Of a stretch of DNA of 64,000 nt, positions 35,513-44,566 are shown piece by piece. The stretch spans positions 70,138-134,137 of the forward strand of contig JAZQKZ010000048.1 of the NCBI GenBank assembly GCA_045542415.1, read 5' to 3'. The position numbers and the translations under genes were made by a program. The notes under the pieces are model-generated. The model ran no database searches. It saw nothing but the letters and a program-made list of their open reading frames with translations, and was not told the DNA's origin. This DNA comes from UMGS1958 sp045542415 (lineage in GTDB: Bacteria > Bacillota > Clostridia > UBA1381). Every line of letters begins with the position of its first letter. Within the stretch, counting starts at the first letter, position 1.

Positions 35513-35535
35513 AAAAATGCGGAGGATAAAAAAAC

Positions 35536-36078
35536 ATGGATAATAAACATTTAAAAAACACGGTTCATTCGGCAATGCTCCTGAGCCTCGGACTTATACT
35601 GCCGTTTATCACCGGACAAATTCAGCAGATAGGAAGTATGCTTTTACCCATGCATATACCCGTCATTCTGTGCGGACTTATCTGCGGCTGGCAATACGGA
35701 CTTATAACAGGCTTTATTTTACCGCTCATGCGTTCCCTGCTTTTCGGTATGCCGATTATGTACCCGAATGCAATCGCAATGGCGTTTGAGCTTGCCGCAT
35801 ACGGTTCGATTGTCGGATTCCTTTACTCACATTCAAAATGGCAGTGTATTAAATCACTTTATCGTTGTATGATTATTGCAATGCTTGCCGGACGTATTAT
35901 TTGGGGAATCGTACAGGCATGCCTACTTCTTCCGGGAGAAAACAGCTTCACTCTTTATGCATTTATTGCAGGTGCGTTTATTAACGCCATTCCGGGTATT
36001 ATACTTCAGCTTATAGTCATACCTGCCATTATGGTTGCATTAAACCGTGCAAAGCTCGTTCATTTCAGAAAAAAGTAA
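35536..36078 (+). CDS. ECF transporter S-component
   Basis: A 180-residue membrane protein with about six helices, a general ECF substrate-binding subunit (GLILPFITGQIQQIGSMLLP, then PVILCGLICGWQYGLITGFI). Such subunits bind a vitamin or similar micronutrient and share an energising module encoded elsewhere. The motif pattern does not let me name the ligand. GGAGG lies before the ATG. No biotin, thiamin or folate gene adjoins it. Confidence 0.8.
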   Translation: MDNKHLKNTVHSAMLLSLGLILPFITGQIQQIGSMLLPMHIPVILCGLICGWQYGLITGFILPLMRSLLFGMPIMYPNAIAMAFELAAYGSIVGFLYSHSKWQCIKSLYRCMIIAMLAGRIIWGIVQACLLLPGENSFTLYAFIAGAFINAIPGIILQLIVIPAIMVALNRAKLVHFRKK

Positions 36079-36150
36079 ACAGTTCCTTAAAGCAAATATG
36101 CACCTCCGGTCGAACCGGAAGTGCATATAAATCGGAACTGTTTATTTTTT
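36076..36150. terminator. Nested hairpin terminator between ECF and NhaC genes
   Basis: An outer stem TAAACAGTTCC (36076-36086) / GGAACTGTTTA (36134-36144) encloses a second perfect-type hairpin ATGCACCTCCGGT / ACCGGAAGTGCAT. TATTTTTTTA follows on the plus strand. It serves the convergent ECF and NhaC genes. Confidence 0.75.
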
Positions 36151-37766
36151 TACTTATTTTTTGTCATGCTCTTTATCACGAAGAGTGTAGCAATTGTAAT
36201 TGCAACACCTATCGGTAAGAGTATGAATGCATTCTGTATAAATGCCGCAAGCAGATATGTTACAAATGAAATAAGTGCAACAGTTATAGCATACGGAAGC
36301 TGTGTCGAAACGTGATTAATATGATTTGACTGGCTTCCTGCTGATGACATAATAGTTGTATCCGAAATCGGTGAGCAATGGTCGCCGCATACTGCACCTG
36401 CAAGACACGCCGATACGCCGATGATAAGAAGCTCACTTGTCGGGTCAAAAATCGCTGTTACAATCGGAATAAGAATACCGAATGTTCCCCATGATGTACC
36501 TGTTGAGAATGCAAGCACACATGCAACAAGGAATATAATTGCCGGGAGGAAGTTTGCAAGACCTGCCGCAGCTGAATCCATAAGCATCTCAACAAACTCT
36601 GCTGCTCCCAAAAGACCTGTCATATTCTTCAATGCTGTAGCAAATGTAAGAATAAGAATTGCCGGAACCATTGCATTAAAGCCTTTTGGAATACATTCCA
36701 TAGCTTCCTTGAATGTTACAACTCTTCTTGCCATGAGATAAATTATTGTGATAATTAACGCCAGAATCGCTCCCCAGGGAAGTCCTACTGTTGCATCTGT
36801 ATCACCGAATGCTGTTATGAAATCTGAGCCTGAGAAGAAGCCGCCTACATATATAAGACCGATAACCGATAATACAACAAGCATTATAACCGGTAAAACA
36901 AGGTCAACAACTCTGCCTCTGGGATTTGCCGCCTTATCATCAGCCGACTCCTCAAACTCTTCTCTTCCGCTTGTGAAGAGATCACCCTTTGTCAGTGCAT
37001 TGAACTCATGAAGCTTCATCGGACCGTAGTCAAATTTCATAAGTGTAATTGCTATGATAAATACTAACATCAAGAGCGAATAGAAGTTATACGGAATTGC
37101 ACGCACAAAAAGCTCAATTCCCGAGAAACCTGTGCCCTCTGTAAACTCAGACACTGCCGCTGCCCATGATGAAACCGGAGCAATCATACAGATAGGAGCT
37201 GCTGTTGCGTCAATAAGGAACGCAAGTTTTGCTCTTGAAATCTTATGTCTGTCTGTTACCGGACGCATAACGCTTCCTACCGTAAGGCAGTTGAAATAGT
37301 CATCAATAAAGATTAATACACCCAACACGAATGTAGCCATTGCTGCACCCACACGCGACTTGATATGTACCTCTGCCCAGCGTCCGAACGCTGCAGAACC
37401 GCCTGCCTTGTTGATAAGTGCAACAATAGCACCGAGAATCACGAGGAATATGAAAATTCCTGCTGTTCCGGATACCGCTGAAATAATGCCGTCGTTAAGC
37501 ACATAGTCAAGCGCTCCTACCGGATGCCAGTTTGCTGCAAATAAGCCGCCAAGAACAATACCGATGAATAACGAGGAGTAAACCTCTTTTGTTATCAGGG
37601 CAAGTGCAATCGCCACAAGCGGCGGAACAAGTGCCCAGAATGTCGCAAAGTAATTGCTTACTGCTTCAGTGTCACCCTCTGTCGCAAAGGCAACAACCGA
37701 AGTTGTGCATAAAGCGAGCATAGCGACAAAGAATGAAAAGATATTCTTTTTGTTTAAAAGCTTCAT
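36150..37766 (-). CDS. NhaC-family Na+/H+ antiporter
   Basis: A 538-residue polytopic membrane protein of the NhaC/ArsB-related antiporter family, with some 11-12 helices. Diagnostic segments are LGVLIFIDDYFNCLTVGSVM, ATAAPICMIAPVSSWAA, FSTGTSWGTFGILIPI and AGAVCGDHCSPISDTTIMSS. Family members exchange sodium for protons, or organic acids with either; lactate/malate exchange is an alternative. An N-terminal signal-like helix precedes the core. AGGAGG lies before the ATG, and the promoter is at 37820-37848. Confidence 0.88.
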   Translation of the reverse strand: MKLLNKKNIFSFFVAMLALCTTSVVAFATEGDTEAVSNYFATFWALVPPLVAIALALITKEVYSSLFIGIVLGGLFAANWHPVGALDYVLNDGIISAVSGTAGIFIFLVILGAIVALINKAGGSAAFGRWAEVHIKSRVGAAMATFVLGVLIFIDDYFNCLTVGSVMRPVTDRHKISRAKLAFLIDATAAPICMIAPVSSWAAAVSEFTEGTGFSGIELFVRAIPYNFYSLLMLVFIIAITLMKFDYGPMKLHEFNALTKGDLFTSGREEFEESADDKAANPRGRVVDLVLPVIMLVVLSVIGLIYVGGFFSGSDFITAFGDTDATVGLPWGAILALIITIIYLMARRVVTFKEAMECIPKGFNAMVPAILILTFATALKNMTGLLGAAEFVEMLMDSAAAGLANFLPAIIFLVACVLAFSTGTSWGTFGILIPIVTAIFDPTSELLIIGVSACLAGAVCGDHCSPISDTTIMSSAGSQSNHINHVSTQLPYAITVALISFVTYLLAAFIQNAFILLPIGVAITIATLFVIKSMTKNK

Positions 37767-37819
37767 TTTAAACCTCCTGTGTTTTTCTTATGTGAATCCG
37801 TTCACAAATTGTTAATATT

Positions 37820-37848
37820 ATGTTAACACAGCAAAAACAGATTGTCAA
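37820..37848 (-). promoter_or_regulatory. Promoter of the NhaC gene
   Basis: On the minus strand TTGACA (37848-37843), 17 bases, TAACAT (37825-37820). Confidence 0.65.
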
Positions 37849-37867
37849 GACATTTTCCGACAATGTT

Positions 37868-38797
37868 TTATGATTGTAAAGAAGCTGAAACCTTATTCTT
37901 TTCAGGCAACTGAACAAGAATTATCGCTGCAAACATCAATATACAGCCTATAATTTCACGCGAAGTAAGCGCACCGCCCGTAAGCTCCCAGCCAAGTGCC
38001 ACAAGCACTACAGTTGACAGGGTTGCAAACACCGATTCAAGACTCATTAAAATTGATGCGGAGGTCGGGTCGGTATATTTCTGTCCCACAATTTGCAGTG
38101 TATATGCAACACCGCAGGACATTATCCCCGAATACGCAATCGACGAAGCACAATTTATAATCGGTTTAAGCTCAGGCTCTTCAAAGATAAACATACATAT
38201 AAGATTGAGTATTCCGCACACAAAAAACTGCATACAGGCAAGCTTTACACCATCAACTCTCGGTGAATAGTAATCAATTGCAAGGATATGCCCCGTAAAC
38301 AGTACAGCACAGATAAGCGTCAACACATCTCCCTTGTTTATATCCAAAGAAGAGTCTATACACATCATATACAGTCCGCATACTGCAATCAGTACCGAAA
38401 TCAATATTACAGGACGCGGCTTCTTACCCATAAACAATCCCACTATCGGCACGATAATCATATACAGTGCCGTAATAAATCCGGATTTTCCCGGACTTGT
38501 ATAGACCATTCCCGCAGTCTGAAGCGTGCTTGCCAGACACAGAAAAATACCGCATATAATTCCGCCGCAAATAAGCGTTTTATCGACCTTTTGTACCGCA
38601 AGCCCTTTACGTTTTTTACCCATATCCAATATTGCAATTACAGGCAAAAGGACTATTCCGCCAAGAACAGAGCGTATTCCGTTAAATGCAAGAGGAGTTA
38701 TTTCCTCAACTCCCTTGCTCTGTGCTATAAATGATGTACCCCATATGAATGCCGTTAACAGCAGTATCAGATTTCCCTTTAGTTTTTGATTTTTCAT
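37868..38797 (-). CDS. DMT-superfamily (EamA) transporter
   Basis: A 309-residue protein with ten membrane helices in two EamA repeats; the N-terminal ILLLTAFIWGTSFIAQ and the second-repeat LMSLESVFATLSTVVLVALG are typical. It likely exports a metabolite such as an amino acid; the substrate cannot be inferred. AGAAAAGAT precedes the ATG. It stands alone, about 100 bp upstream of the NhaC gene on the same strand. Confidence 0.88.
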   Translation of the reverse strand: MKNQKLKGNLILLLTAFIWGTSFIAQSKGVEEITPLAFNGIRSVLGGIVLLPVIAILDMGKKRKGLAVQKVDKTLICGGIICGIFLCLASTLQTAGMVYTSPGKSGFITALYMIIVPIVGLFMGKKPRPVILISVLIAVCGLYMMCIDSSLDINKGDVLTLICAVLFTGHILAIDYYSPRVDGVKLACMQFFVCGILNLICMFIFEEPELKPIINCASSIAYSGIMSCGVAYTLQIVGQKYTDPTSASILMSLESVFATLSTVVLVALGWELTGGALTSREIIGCILMFAAIILVQLPEKNKVSASLQS

Positions 38798-38878
38798 TAT
38801 CTTTTCTCCATTAAATTAATGTAGTTATTATATCTGCTTTTAATATTAAAGTCAAGGAAATTTATTGAAATGAATGAA

Positions 38879-38921
38879 TAAATTATGGTTTATATTATTG
38901 TTAGCACTTAACCATAATTTA
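38879..38921. repeat. Short copy of the intergenic inverted-repeat family
   Basis: TAAATTATGGTT (38879-38890) and its exact inverse AACCATAATTTA (38910-38921) flank TAGCACTT. The first 30 bases match the outer ends of the long inverted repeat at 22791-23317, so this looks like a solo or collapsed copy. Confidence 0.6.
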
Positions 38922-38931
38922 CATTACACAA

Positions 38932-38961
38932 AAAACGGGGATGTTCATAACAACATCCCCA
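38932..38961 (-). terminator. Terminator of the RpiB-like isomerase gene
   Basis: On the minus strand GGGGATGTTG / CATCCCC hairpin followed by GTTTTTTG. Confidence 0.8.
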
Positions 38962-38974
38962 AACAACTTTTTAA

Positions 38975-39613
38975 TTAGTCAACAATAGTCTTTACATACT
39001 CAGCAATCTTGTCGCACTTGCAGTTAGCAAAGAATAAATCCTTGAACTGCTTACCTGCAACAGCACCCTTAACAAGCTCCTGATCAAGATTCGGAAGAAT
39101 GTCTAAGAGGTCTCTGTGAGTAACCTTCTTAACCTCGTTTAAGATTCTTGCATTTCTCTGCTCCGGAACAGCTCTCTCTTTCGGATAACCGCCGCCCCAC
39201 TCTTCAACGAATAACTTTTCAAATACATACTGGAGGTTCAACTCAGCACCCCAGCCCCAGCCCTTTGCGAAAGGCATAGCAATACAGTTACCGTTATTAA
39301 CCTGTGTGAACTGATACGCATCTGTCGGATCAACAACGTGTCCGCAAAGTACGCCCGGGAATGCATTACAAGCAAGACATGCACCCTCGCCTGTACCGCA
39401 GCCTGTGATTACTAAATCAGCTGCACCTGAATTTAAAAGTATAGCTGAAAGAATACCAATCTGAACATATGTAAGCTGTTCAGCATCCTCTGCACTGTAC
39501 ATACCGTAGTTAAACACCTCGTGACCTAACGGCTCAACAACCTTCTTTAAAGTATCAACAATAATGCTGTTCTTTGCAGCCTGGCTGTTTTCATTGATTA
39601 AAGCAATTTTCAT
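38975..39613 (-). CDS. RpiB/LacAB-family sugar-phosphate or uronate isomerase
   Basis: A 212-residue member of the RpiB/LacA/LacB fold: MKIALINENSQAAKNSIIVD at the start, VITGCGTGEGACLACNAFPG near 69-88 with the active-site Cys region, and a long C-terminal extension beyond the usual ~150 residues. Besides ribose-5-phosphate or galactose-6-phosphate isomerases, this family includes the DhuI-type isomerases of unsaturated uronates. Given the pectin genes around, 4-deoxy-hexosulose-uronate isomerisation is a reasonable inference but unproven. Codon use suggests strong expression. GAGGGTA precedes the start. Confidence 0.75.
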   Translation of the reverse strand: MKIALINENSQAAKNSIIVDTLKKVVEPLGHEVFNYGMYSAEDAEQLTYVQIGILSAILLNSGAADLVITGCGTGEGACLACNAFPGVLCGHVVDPTDAYQFTQVNNGNCIAMPFAKGWGWGAELNLQYVFEKLFVEEWGGGYPKERAVPEQRNARILNEVKKVTHRDLLDILPNLDQELVKGAVAGKQFKDLFFANCKCDKIAEYVKTIVD

Positions 39614-39723
39614 TGGAATTACCCTCTTTCATAATTTATAGTTATACACTTATTATATCATACTCTGCTCTGTTTTTCAAGTTTAATATTGATATTTTTA
39701 TAAATTTATTTTCTCTAAAAAAC

Positions 39724-39752
39724 TTGACACAAAAAGGGTTTGAGAGTATGAT
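39724..39752 (+). promoter_or_regulatory. Promoter of the DUF4097 operon
   Basis: TTGACA (39724-39729), 17 bases, TATGAT (39747-39752); GAAAGG lies before the ATG at 39795. Confidence 0.7.
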
Positions 39753-39794
39753 ATATATAGGGATTTTATAATTATTGAAGAAAGGCAAAAATCT

Positions 39795-40601
39795 ATGGAA
39801 AGCAACGGTTTCAGAAAGCTCCTGTTAATATTGGTGCTTCTTATCATTATACCTGTCATGGACGCACTATACGGCATGATGACGGCACTTGTCTGCGGTA
39901 TTATTGTTATTGCGGCAATCATAATTATATTTCTTTACTTTGCTACAAAAAGCGAGACTAAAGCAGTGAGTCAGGGAATATCCAAGGATATTAACAGCAT
40001 AAATATAGAAGCGAACGGACGAAGCTATATAATCTCGGAGGGTGATTATTTTAATACGGATGATTACAATATCCCCGGCATTATGAGCTATATCGAAAAC
40101 GGTACATGGTTTATAGCGGATAACCCTGAGAAAACCCCATTAAGCTCTGTCGCTGAAATAACAATTCCGCACGGCTTTAAGCTTAATACACTTACCGTAA
40201 AGGTCGTATCGGGAAATATACTTATTAAATCCGCAGCAGCCGAAAAGACTCTTATAAGCGTTATAGACGGTGTCGGACAGTTCAAATATGTTGAAACCTC
40301 ATCACTGACAGCATCAGTCGGAAAGGGCGGGCTTTTGATAAATACCGCTTTAAACGGTTCTGCACAGCTTGAATGCGGCAGTGGAAAGCTTGATATAGCA
40401 CTTGACGCATCCGAAAAGGACTTTAACCTTGACGCAGTTACAGGCAGCGGAACTATTTGTATAAACAACGAAACGGTATTCAATTCGCAAAACCGTACCG
40501 GTAAGACAGATAATGCATCGTTAAATACCATAAAGGCACGCTGCGGACTCGGACAGCTTAATATTAATTTCACGGAGGTTTCCGATGATGAGCAAAACTG
40601 A
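39795..40601 (+). CDS. Membrane-anchored DUF4097-like protein
   Basis: A 268-residue protein with two N-terminal membrane helices (about 8-26 and 28-50) and a C-terminal beta-helix-like domain resembling DUF4097, the putative adhesin found with DUF1700/HAAS proteins. The DUF1700-type gene overlaps it by 17 bases. Such pairs are usually tied to PadR regulators and envelope stress responses in Firmicutes, but no PadR gene is here. The exact function is unknown. Confidence 0.65.
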   Translation: MESNGFRKLLLILVLLIIIPVMDALYGMMTALVCGIIVIAAIIIIFLYFATKSETKAVSQGISKDINSINIEANGRSYIISEGDYFNTDDYNIPGIMSYIENGTWFIADNPEKTPLSSVAEITIPHGFKLNTLTVKVVSGNILIKSAAAEKTLISVIDGVGQFKYVETSSLTASVGKGGLLINTALNGSAQLECGSGKLDIALDASEKDFNLDAVTGSGTICINNETVFNSQNRTGKTDNASLNTIKARCGLGQLNINFTEVSDDEQN

Positions 40602-41124
40602 ATTTTTGGCAGTAATTCAACGTGAAACAGGATTTTTGCCCGGTCATAAGCGTCGGCAGGTGGTGTCGCATTTCAATACACTTCTTGCCAATACGGATAA
40701 CATAACGGATGACCCCGAAAAGGTACTCAGGGATTATCTTAACGCAACGAAAACAACATCAAAAATCCCAAAGCCGCTGCTCCTTGCGGCTGTGATTATT
40801 CTTTCACCAATACTGATCAGCATAGCGGCAGCTGTACTGATACTGACTGCGGCTTTACTGATTATAGCCCTCAGTATGCTTATTATTTTACCGGCTATAG
40901 GTATATCGCTGTGGTTCGACGGAATTAATATTATTTTTAAATCAATTCCGCTTCAGGTGATACTCGCAGACAAGCTCTGGCAGATAGGCTTCGGACTTAT
41001 GCACTTTGCGGCAGGTATTTGCATACTTGCACTCGTATTCCTGATTTATTCGAAGCTTATCCCCTGGATTCTCGGTAAGGCAGCCGCACTTCATAAGCGT
41101 ATTACGGAAAGGAGAGCAGCATGA
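40585..41124 (+). CDS. DUF1700/HAAS-like membrane protein
   Basis: A 179-residue protein: a ~50-residue N-terminal helical domain of the HAAS type (MMSKTEFLAVIQRETGFLPG … DPEKVLRDYL) followed by three membrane helices (about 64-110 and 130-160). It overlaps the preceding gene by 17 bases, with GGAGG six bases ahead of the ATG, and overlaps the next by four (ATGA). It is the usual partner of DUF4097 proteins. Confidence 0.7.
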   Translation: MMSKTEFLAVIQRETGFLPGHKRRQVVSHFNTLLANTDNITDDPEKVLRDYLNATKTTSKIPKPLLLAAVIILSPILISIAAAVLILTAALLIIALSMLIILPAIGISLWFDGINIIFKSIPLQVILADKLWQIGFGLMHFAAGICILALVFLIYSKLIPWILGKAAALHKRITERRAA

Positions 41125-41486
41125 GAAAAGCATTTTTAAAACCGGTTTTCATCTTTGCAGGCATAGTATTTTTATGCGGCCTGCTGACCGGACTCACAGG
41201 CTCACTCATGGGCGGAAATCCGTTCCGTGCTTCAGCCAACATCAAGCGAATTACAGATGATGAGAGTATAATCGATTTTGATTACAACATAACAACAGAA
41301 GCCACTCCCGTCCCACGCAATAATGATTATTACGGCGACGGATTTTACAGCAGTCCGGATATTTTCAGCGATCCGGATATATACGAATTTTTTGAAGAGT
41401 TTGGTATGGATGGGTTTGATGAGTTCTTCTCACCCTATGGCGGCAGCTATGACACCTATCCGTCGGCCCCCGGGGTAATATATTAA
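41121..41486 (+). CDS. Small membrane-anchored acidic protein
   Basis: A 121-residue protein with one N-terminal helix (8-30) and an outward tail rich in Asp, Tyr, Phe, Gly and Pro (for example YYGDGFYSSPDIFSDPDIY). I do not recognise a family. It overlaps the DUF1700 gene by four bases (ATGA) and is 14 bp before fbp, so it completes the small operon and may read through into fbp. Confidence 0.65.
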   Translation: MRKAFLKPVFIFAGIVFLCGLLTGLTGSLMGGNPFRASANIKRITDDESIIDFDYNITTEATPVPRNNDYYGDGFYSSPDIFSDPDIYEFFEEFGMDGFDEFFSPYGGSYDTYPSAPGVIY

Positions 41487-41500
41487 ATGGAGGAAAACAC

Positions 41501-43456
41501 ATGGACTACTCAGTAGAATATTTAAAGCTTCTTGCAGAACAATATCCCTCAATACCTGCTGCATGCTCAGAAATTATTGCTTTACAGTCGCGGCAGAAGC
41601 TCCCGAAGCTTACCGAGCATTTTATGAGTGATATTCACGGTGAATATGAGCCGTTTTTGCATATCCTCAAGAATGCGTCGGGCGTTATCAAGGATAAAAT
41701 CACTTCTATTTACGGACGTACCCTGTCGGAGCATACACGTCAGATGCTCTCAACGCTTATTTACTATCCGGAGCAGAAGCTTGATTTGGTAAAAAAGGAA
41801 ACGGAAAATATCGAGGACTGGTATAAAATCACGCTTTACCGCCTTATTGATATCTGCCGTCTTGTATCGTCAAAATATACACGCGCGGCAGTCCGCGAGC
41901 TTTTACCGAGCCGTTTTGGTGACATTATAGACGAGCTTATCCATGCCGACACCGATTTCGGTTCAGATAAAAGCGGCTACTATAACACCTGTGTGGAGAC
42001 CATTGTTGAGCTTGGTCAGTCGGATGCATTTATCGTTGAGATTTCAAACCTCATCCAGACACTTGCAATCGGCAGACTCCATATCATAGGCGATATTTTT
42101 GACAGAGGTCCCAGAGCCGATATCATTTTAGACAGACTTGAAAACTATCACAGCGTAGATATCCAATGGGGAAACCATGACATACAGTGGATGGGTGCCG
42201 CCGCAGGCTCGCTGGCATGTATAGCCACTGTTCTTGCAATCTCCACCAAGTTCTCGAACTTTGACTGTATAGAGGACGGCTACGGAATAAACATGCGTCC
42301 TTTAACAGTCTTTGCAATGGAAACATATGCAAACGACCCCTGCAAATGCTTTGTACCGCGAAATCCGAACATGGTAAAGCTCTCACGCCACGACAGCGAT
42401 TTGTGGGCTAAAATGCACAAGGCCATTTCAATCATACAGTTCAAGCTTGAGGGACAGCTTATCAAGCGTCATCCCGAATTCCTGATGGATAGCCATCTGA
42501 TGCTTGACAAGATTGACCATATAAGGGGAACAATCACCATTGAGGGCAATACATATAAATTAAAGGACAACAACTTCCCCACCATCAATCCGGAACGGCC
42601 GTTTGAACTGACTCCGGCAGAGGAAGAGCTTATGCAGGCATTGAGGACATCGTTCCTGCATTCGGAAAAGCTTCAGCGTCATGTACGCTTCCTCTATAAT
42701 AATGGTGCTATTTATCTGAGTCATAACAACAATCTTCTCTATCACGGCTGTGTTCCCATGAACGAGGACGGTTCATTCCGTGAGGTTATTTTAGGCGGCG
42801 AAGCTGTCAGCGGCAAAGCACTTATGGATAAGGCGGAAACAATCGCACGCGACGGATACTTCGCAAAGCCGGGTACACCCGAAAAGGAATACGGCGAGGA
42901 CTTTTTATGGTTCTTATGGTGCGGAAGCTACTCCCCAATTTACGGTAAGAATAAAATGACTACATTTGAACGTTATTTTATTGATGACGAAAGAATCTGG
43001 ACAGAGCTCAAGGACCCATACTACAGGCTGATTGAAAAGCCGTCTGTCTGCAATAAGATATTGCTTGAGTTCGGCATCAATCCGAATAACTTCGCACATA
43101 TAATCAACGGACACGTTCCGGTAAAAATCAAGAAAGGCGAAAGTCCTGTCAAGGCTAACGGAAAGCTGCTTGTAATTGACGGCGGCTTATCCCGTGCATA
43201 TCAGCCGCAGACGGGTATAGCCGGTTATACTCTGCTGTTCAATTCGCATGGTCTGTTATTAAGTGCGCATGATGCATTTGAATCGGTAGAGTTTGCCGTA
43301 AAGCGTGACGAGGATATGTACTCTACTCTTGATGTAGTAGAGCTTGCTCCCAAGCGACTGCTGGTAGAGCATACCGATTCCGGCAAAGCAATAGCAAAAC
43401 GAATTGACGCATTGAAAGCGTTAGTAAACGCCTATAGAAAGGGACTTATAAAATAA
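41501..43456 (+). CDS. fbp: Fructose-1,6-bisphosphatase, class III
   Basis: A 651-residue class III enzyme of normal length, typical of Firmicutes. It converts fructose-1,6-bisphosphate to fructose-6-phosphate in gluconeogenesis. It has the calcineurin-type metal motifs MSDIHGEYEPF (42-52), IGDIFDRGPRAD and QWGNHDIQWMG. GGAGG lies before the ATG. The next gene starts within its stop codon (TAATG), so the esterase downstream is translationally coupled. Cells living on uronic acids and pentoses need gluconeogenesis, which fits the setting. Confidence 0.95.
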   Translation: MDYSVEYLKLLAEQYPSIPAACSEIIALQSRQKLPKLTEHFMSDIHGEYEPFLHILKNASGVIKDKITSIYGRTLSEHTRQMLSTLIYYPEQKLDLVKKETENIEDWYKITLYRLIDICRLVSSKYTRAAVRELLPSRFGDIIDELIHADTDFGSDKSGYYNTCVETIVELGQSDAFIVEISNLIQTLAIGRLHIIGDIFDRGPRADIILDRLENYHSVDIQWGNHDIQWMGAAAGSLACIATVLAISTKFSNFDCIEDGYGINMRPLTVFAMETYANDPCKCFVPRNPNMVKLSRHDSDLWAKMHKAISIIQFKLEGQLIKRHPEFLMDSHLMLDKIDHIRGTITIEGNTYKLKDNNFPTINPERPFELTPAEEELMQALRTSFLHSEKLQRHVRFLYNNGAIYLSHNNNLLYHGCVPMNEDGSFREVILGGEAVSGKALMDKAETIARDGYFAKPGTPEKEYGEDFLWFLWCGSYSPIYGKNKMTTFERYFIDDERIWTELKDPYYRLIEKPSVCNKILLEFGINPNNFAHIINGHVPVKIKKGESPVKANGKLLVIDGGLSRAYQPQTGIAGYTLLFNSHGLLLSAHDAFESVEFAVKRDEDMYSTLDVVELAPKRLLVEHTDSGKAIAKRIDALKALVNAYRKGLIK

Positions 43457-44553
43457 TGAAAAGCTATACAAATGAACCGCTTGTAATCTCAATGAATGTT
43501 CCCAATGGAAATTATGAAGTAACCGTATCAGTCAGAGCAGATGAGGACACTGTATTTTCAATACTCTCTCAGGCTCGCCGTTTTATCAGAAATGATATCG
43601 AAATCAAGGCCGGCGAAAGCATTGATATCACATTTAATGCAAATGTGTGCGATTTCCATAAGGACGGTGCTGACTATACCGAGGTAAAAACAATTGATAC
43701 ATATATTCTCTGTGACGGAGCCATTACTGCAACTGCGGCCGTAAGCCCTGTTGATGTTCCGACAATCTATATTGCAGGCGATTCAACTGTAACAGATCAG
43801 CCGGCAGAGTACCCGTATGTACCGTCAGAGACCTTCTGTGGTTGGGGTCAGGCACTGCAGGGACTTTTAAAGCCCGGAATTGCCGTATCAAACCACGCAC
43901 AGTCAGGCTCATGTACGCTTGCATTTATCGGTACAAACTGGACTGCATTCAAGGATAAAATCAAGCCCGGTGACGTTCTTGTGTGCGAGTTCGGACACAA
44001 TGACCAGAAGATAAAGGAGCTTGATGCATTTGGCGGCTACGCCGAAAAGCTTCGTTATTTCGTGAACTACGCAAAGGAAAAGGGTGCATACCCGATTTTA
44101 AATTCACCGATAAACCGTATTATCTTCGAGCCGGACGGTACACTCAAAAACCTGCTCGGTGAATACCGTAACGCAGTAAAGAGCGTTGCAGAGGAGCTGG
44201 ACGTTCCGTTTATCGATATGTGGTCAAGGACTACAGATTATTTCGTAACAGCCGGACCTGTAAAGTCATGGAATTTCTTCCGCTGCAAAGGCGAACAGCG
44301 TGACTACACGCATACCAACGACATAGGCGGACTTATGATTGCAAAGATGTTTGCACAGGAAATCAAGAAGAACAACGTTGCACCGATTGCGGAGTTTGTT
44401 GATGAAGCAAGAATTGAAATCGAGCAGGTATATGCAGATGATGGTGACAGCTTCGATAATTCGGAAATGCTTGAGCATGTAAAGAATATCGGACTTGTGA
44501 ACACACCCAATCTCAGTGATATTGACGCTGATATTACGGGATTGCAGATTTGA
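43456..44553 (+). CDS. Intracellular rhamnogalacturonan acetylesterase-like SGNH hydrolase (CE12)
   Basis: A 365-residue protein with an N-terminal beta-domain (1-100) and an SGNH esterase domain: IAGDSTVTDQ with S110, a Gly in the AQSGS block, FGHNDQ with N182, and D283/H286 in DYTHTND. This is the pattern of CE12 rhamnogalacturonan acetylesterases. There is no signal peptide, so it should deacetylate short oligosaccharides taken into the cell. It overlaps fbp by one base. The secreted SGNH protein at 46218 may handle the polymer outside. Confidence 0.85.
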   Translation: MKSYTNEPLVISMNVPNGNYEVTVSVRADEDTVFSILSQARRFIRNDIEIKAGESIDITFNANVCDFHKDGADYTEVKTIDTYILCDGAITATAAVSPVDVPTIYIAGDSTVTDQPAEYPYVPSETFCGWGQALQGLLKPGIAVSNHAQSGSCTLAFIGTNWTAFKDKIKPGDVLVCEFGHNDQKIKELDAFGGYAEKLRYFVNYAKEKGAYPILNSPINRIIFEPDGTLKNLLGEYRNAVKSVAEELDVPFIDMWSRTTDYFVTAGPVKSWNFFRCKGEQRDYTHTNDIGGLMIAKMFAQEIKKNNVAPIAEFVDEARIEIEQVYADDGDSFDNSEMLEHVKNIGLVNTPNLSDIDADITGLQI

Positions 44554-44566
44554 GGAGGTAAAACAC

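Noticed and set aside
36150..37766. Sodium or fluoride riboswitch ahead of the NhaC gene
   Set aside because: Only about 30 bases of leader lie between the promoter and ribosome site, too short for a known riboswitch.
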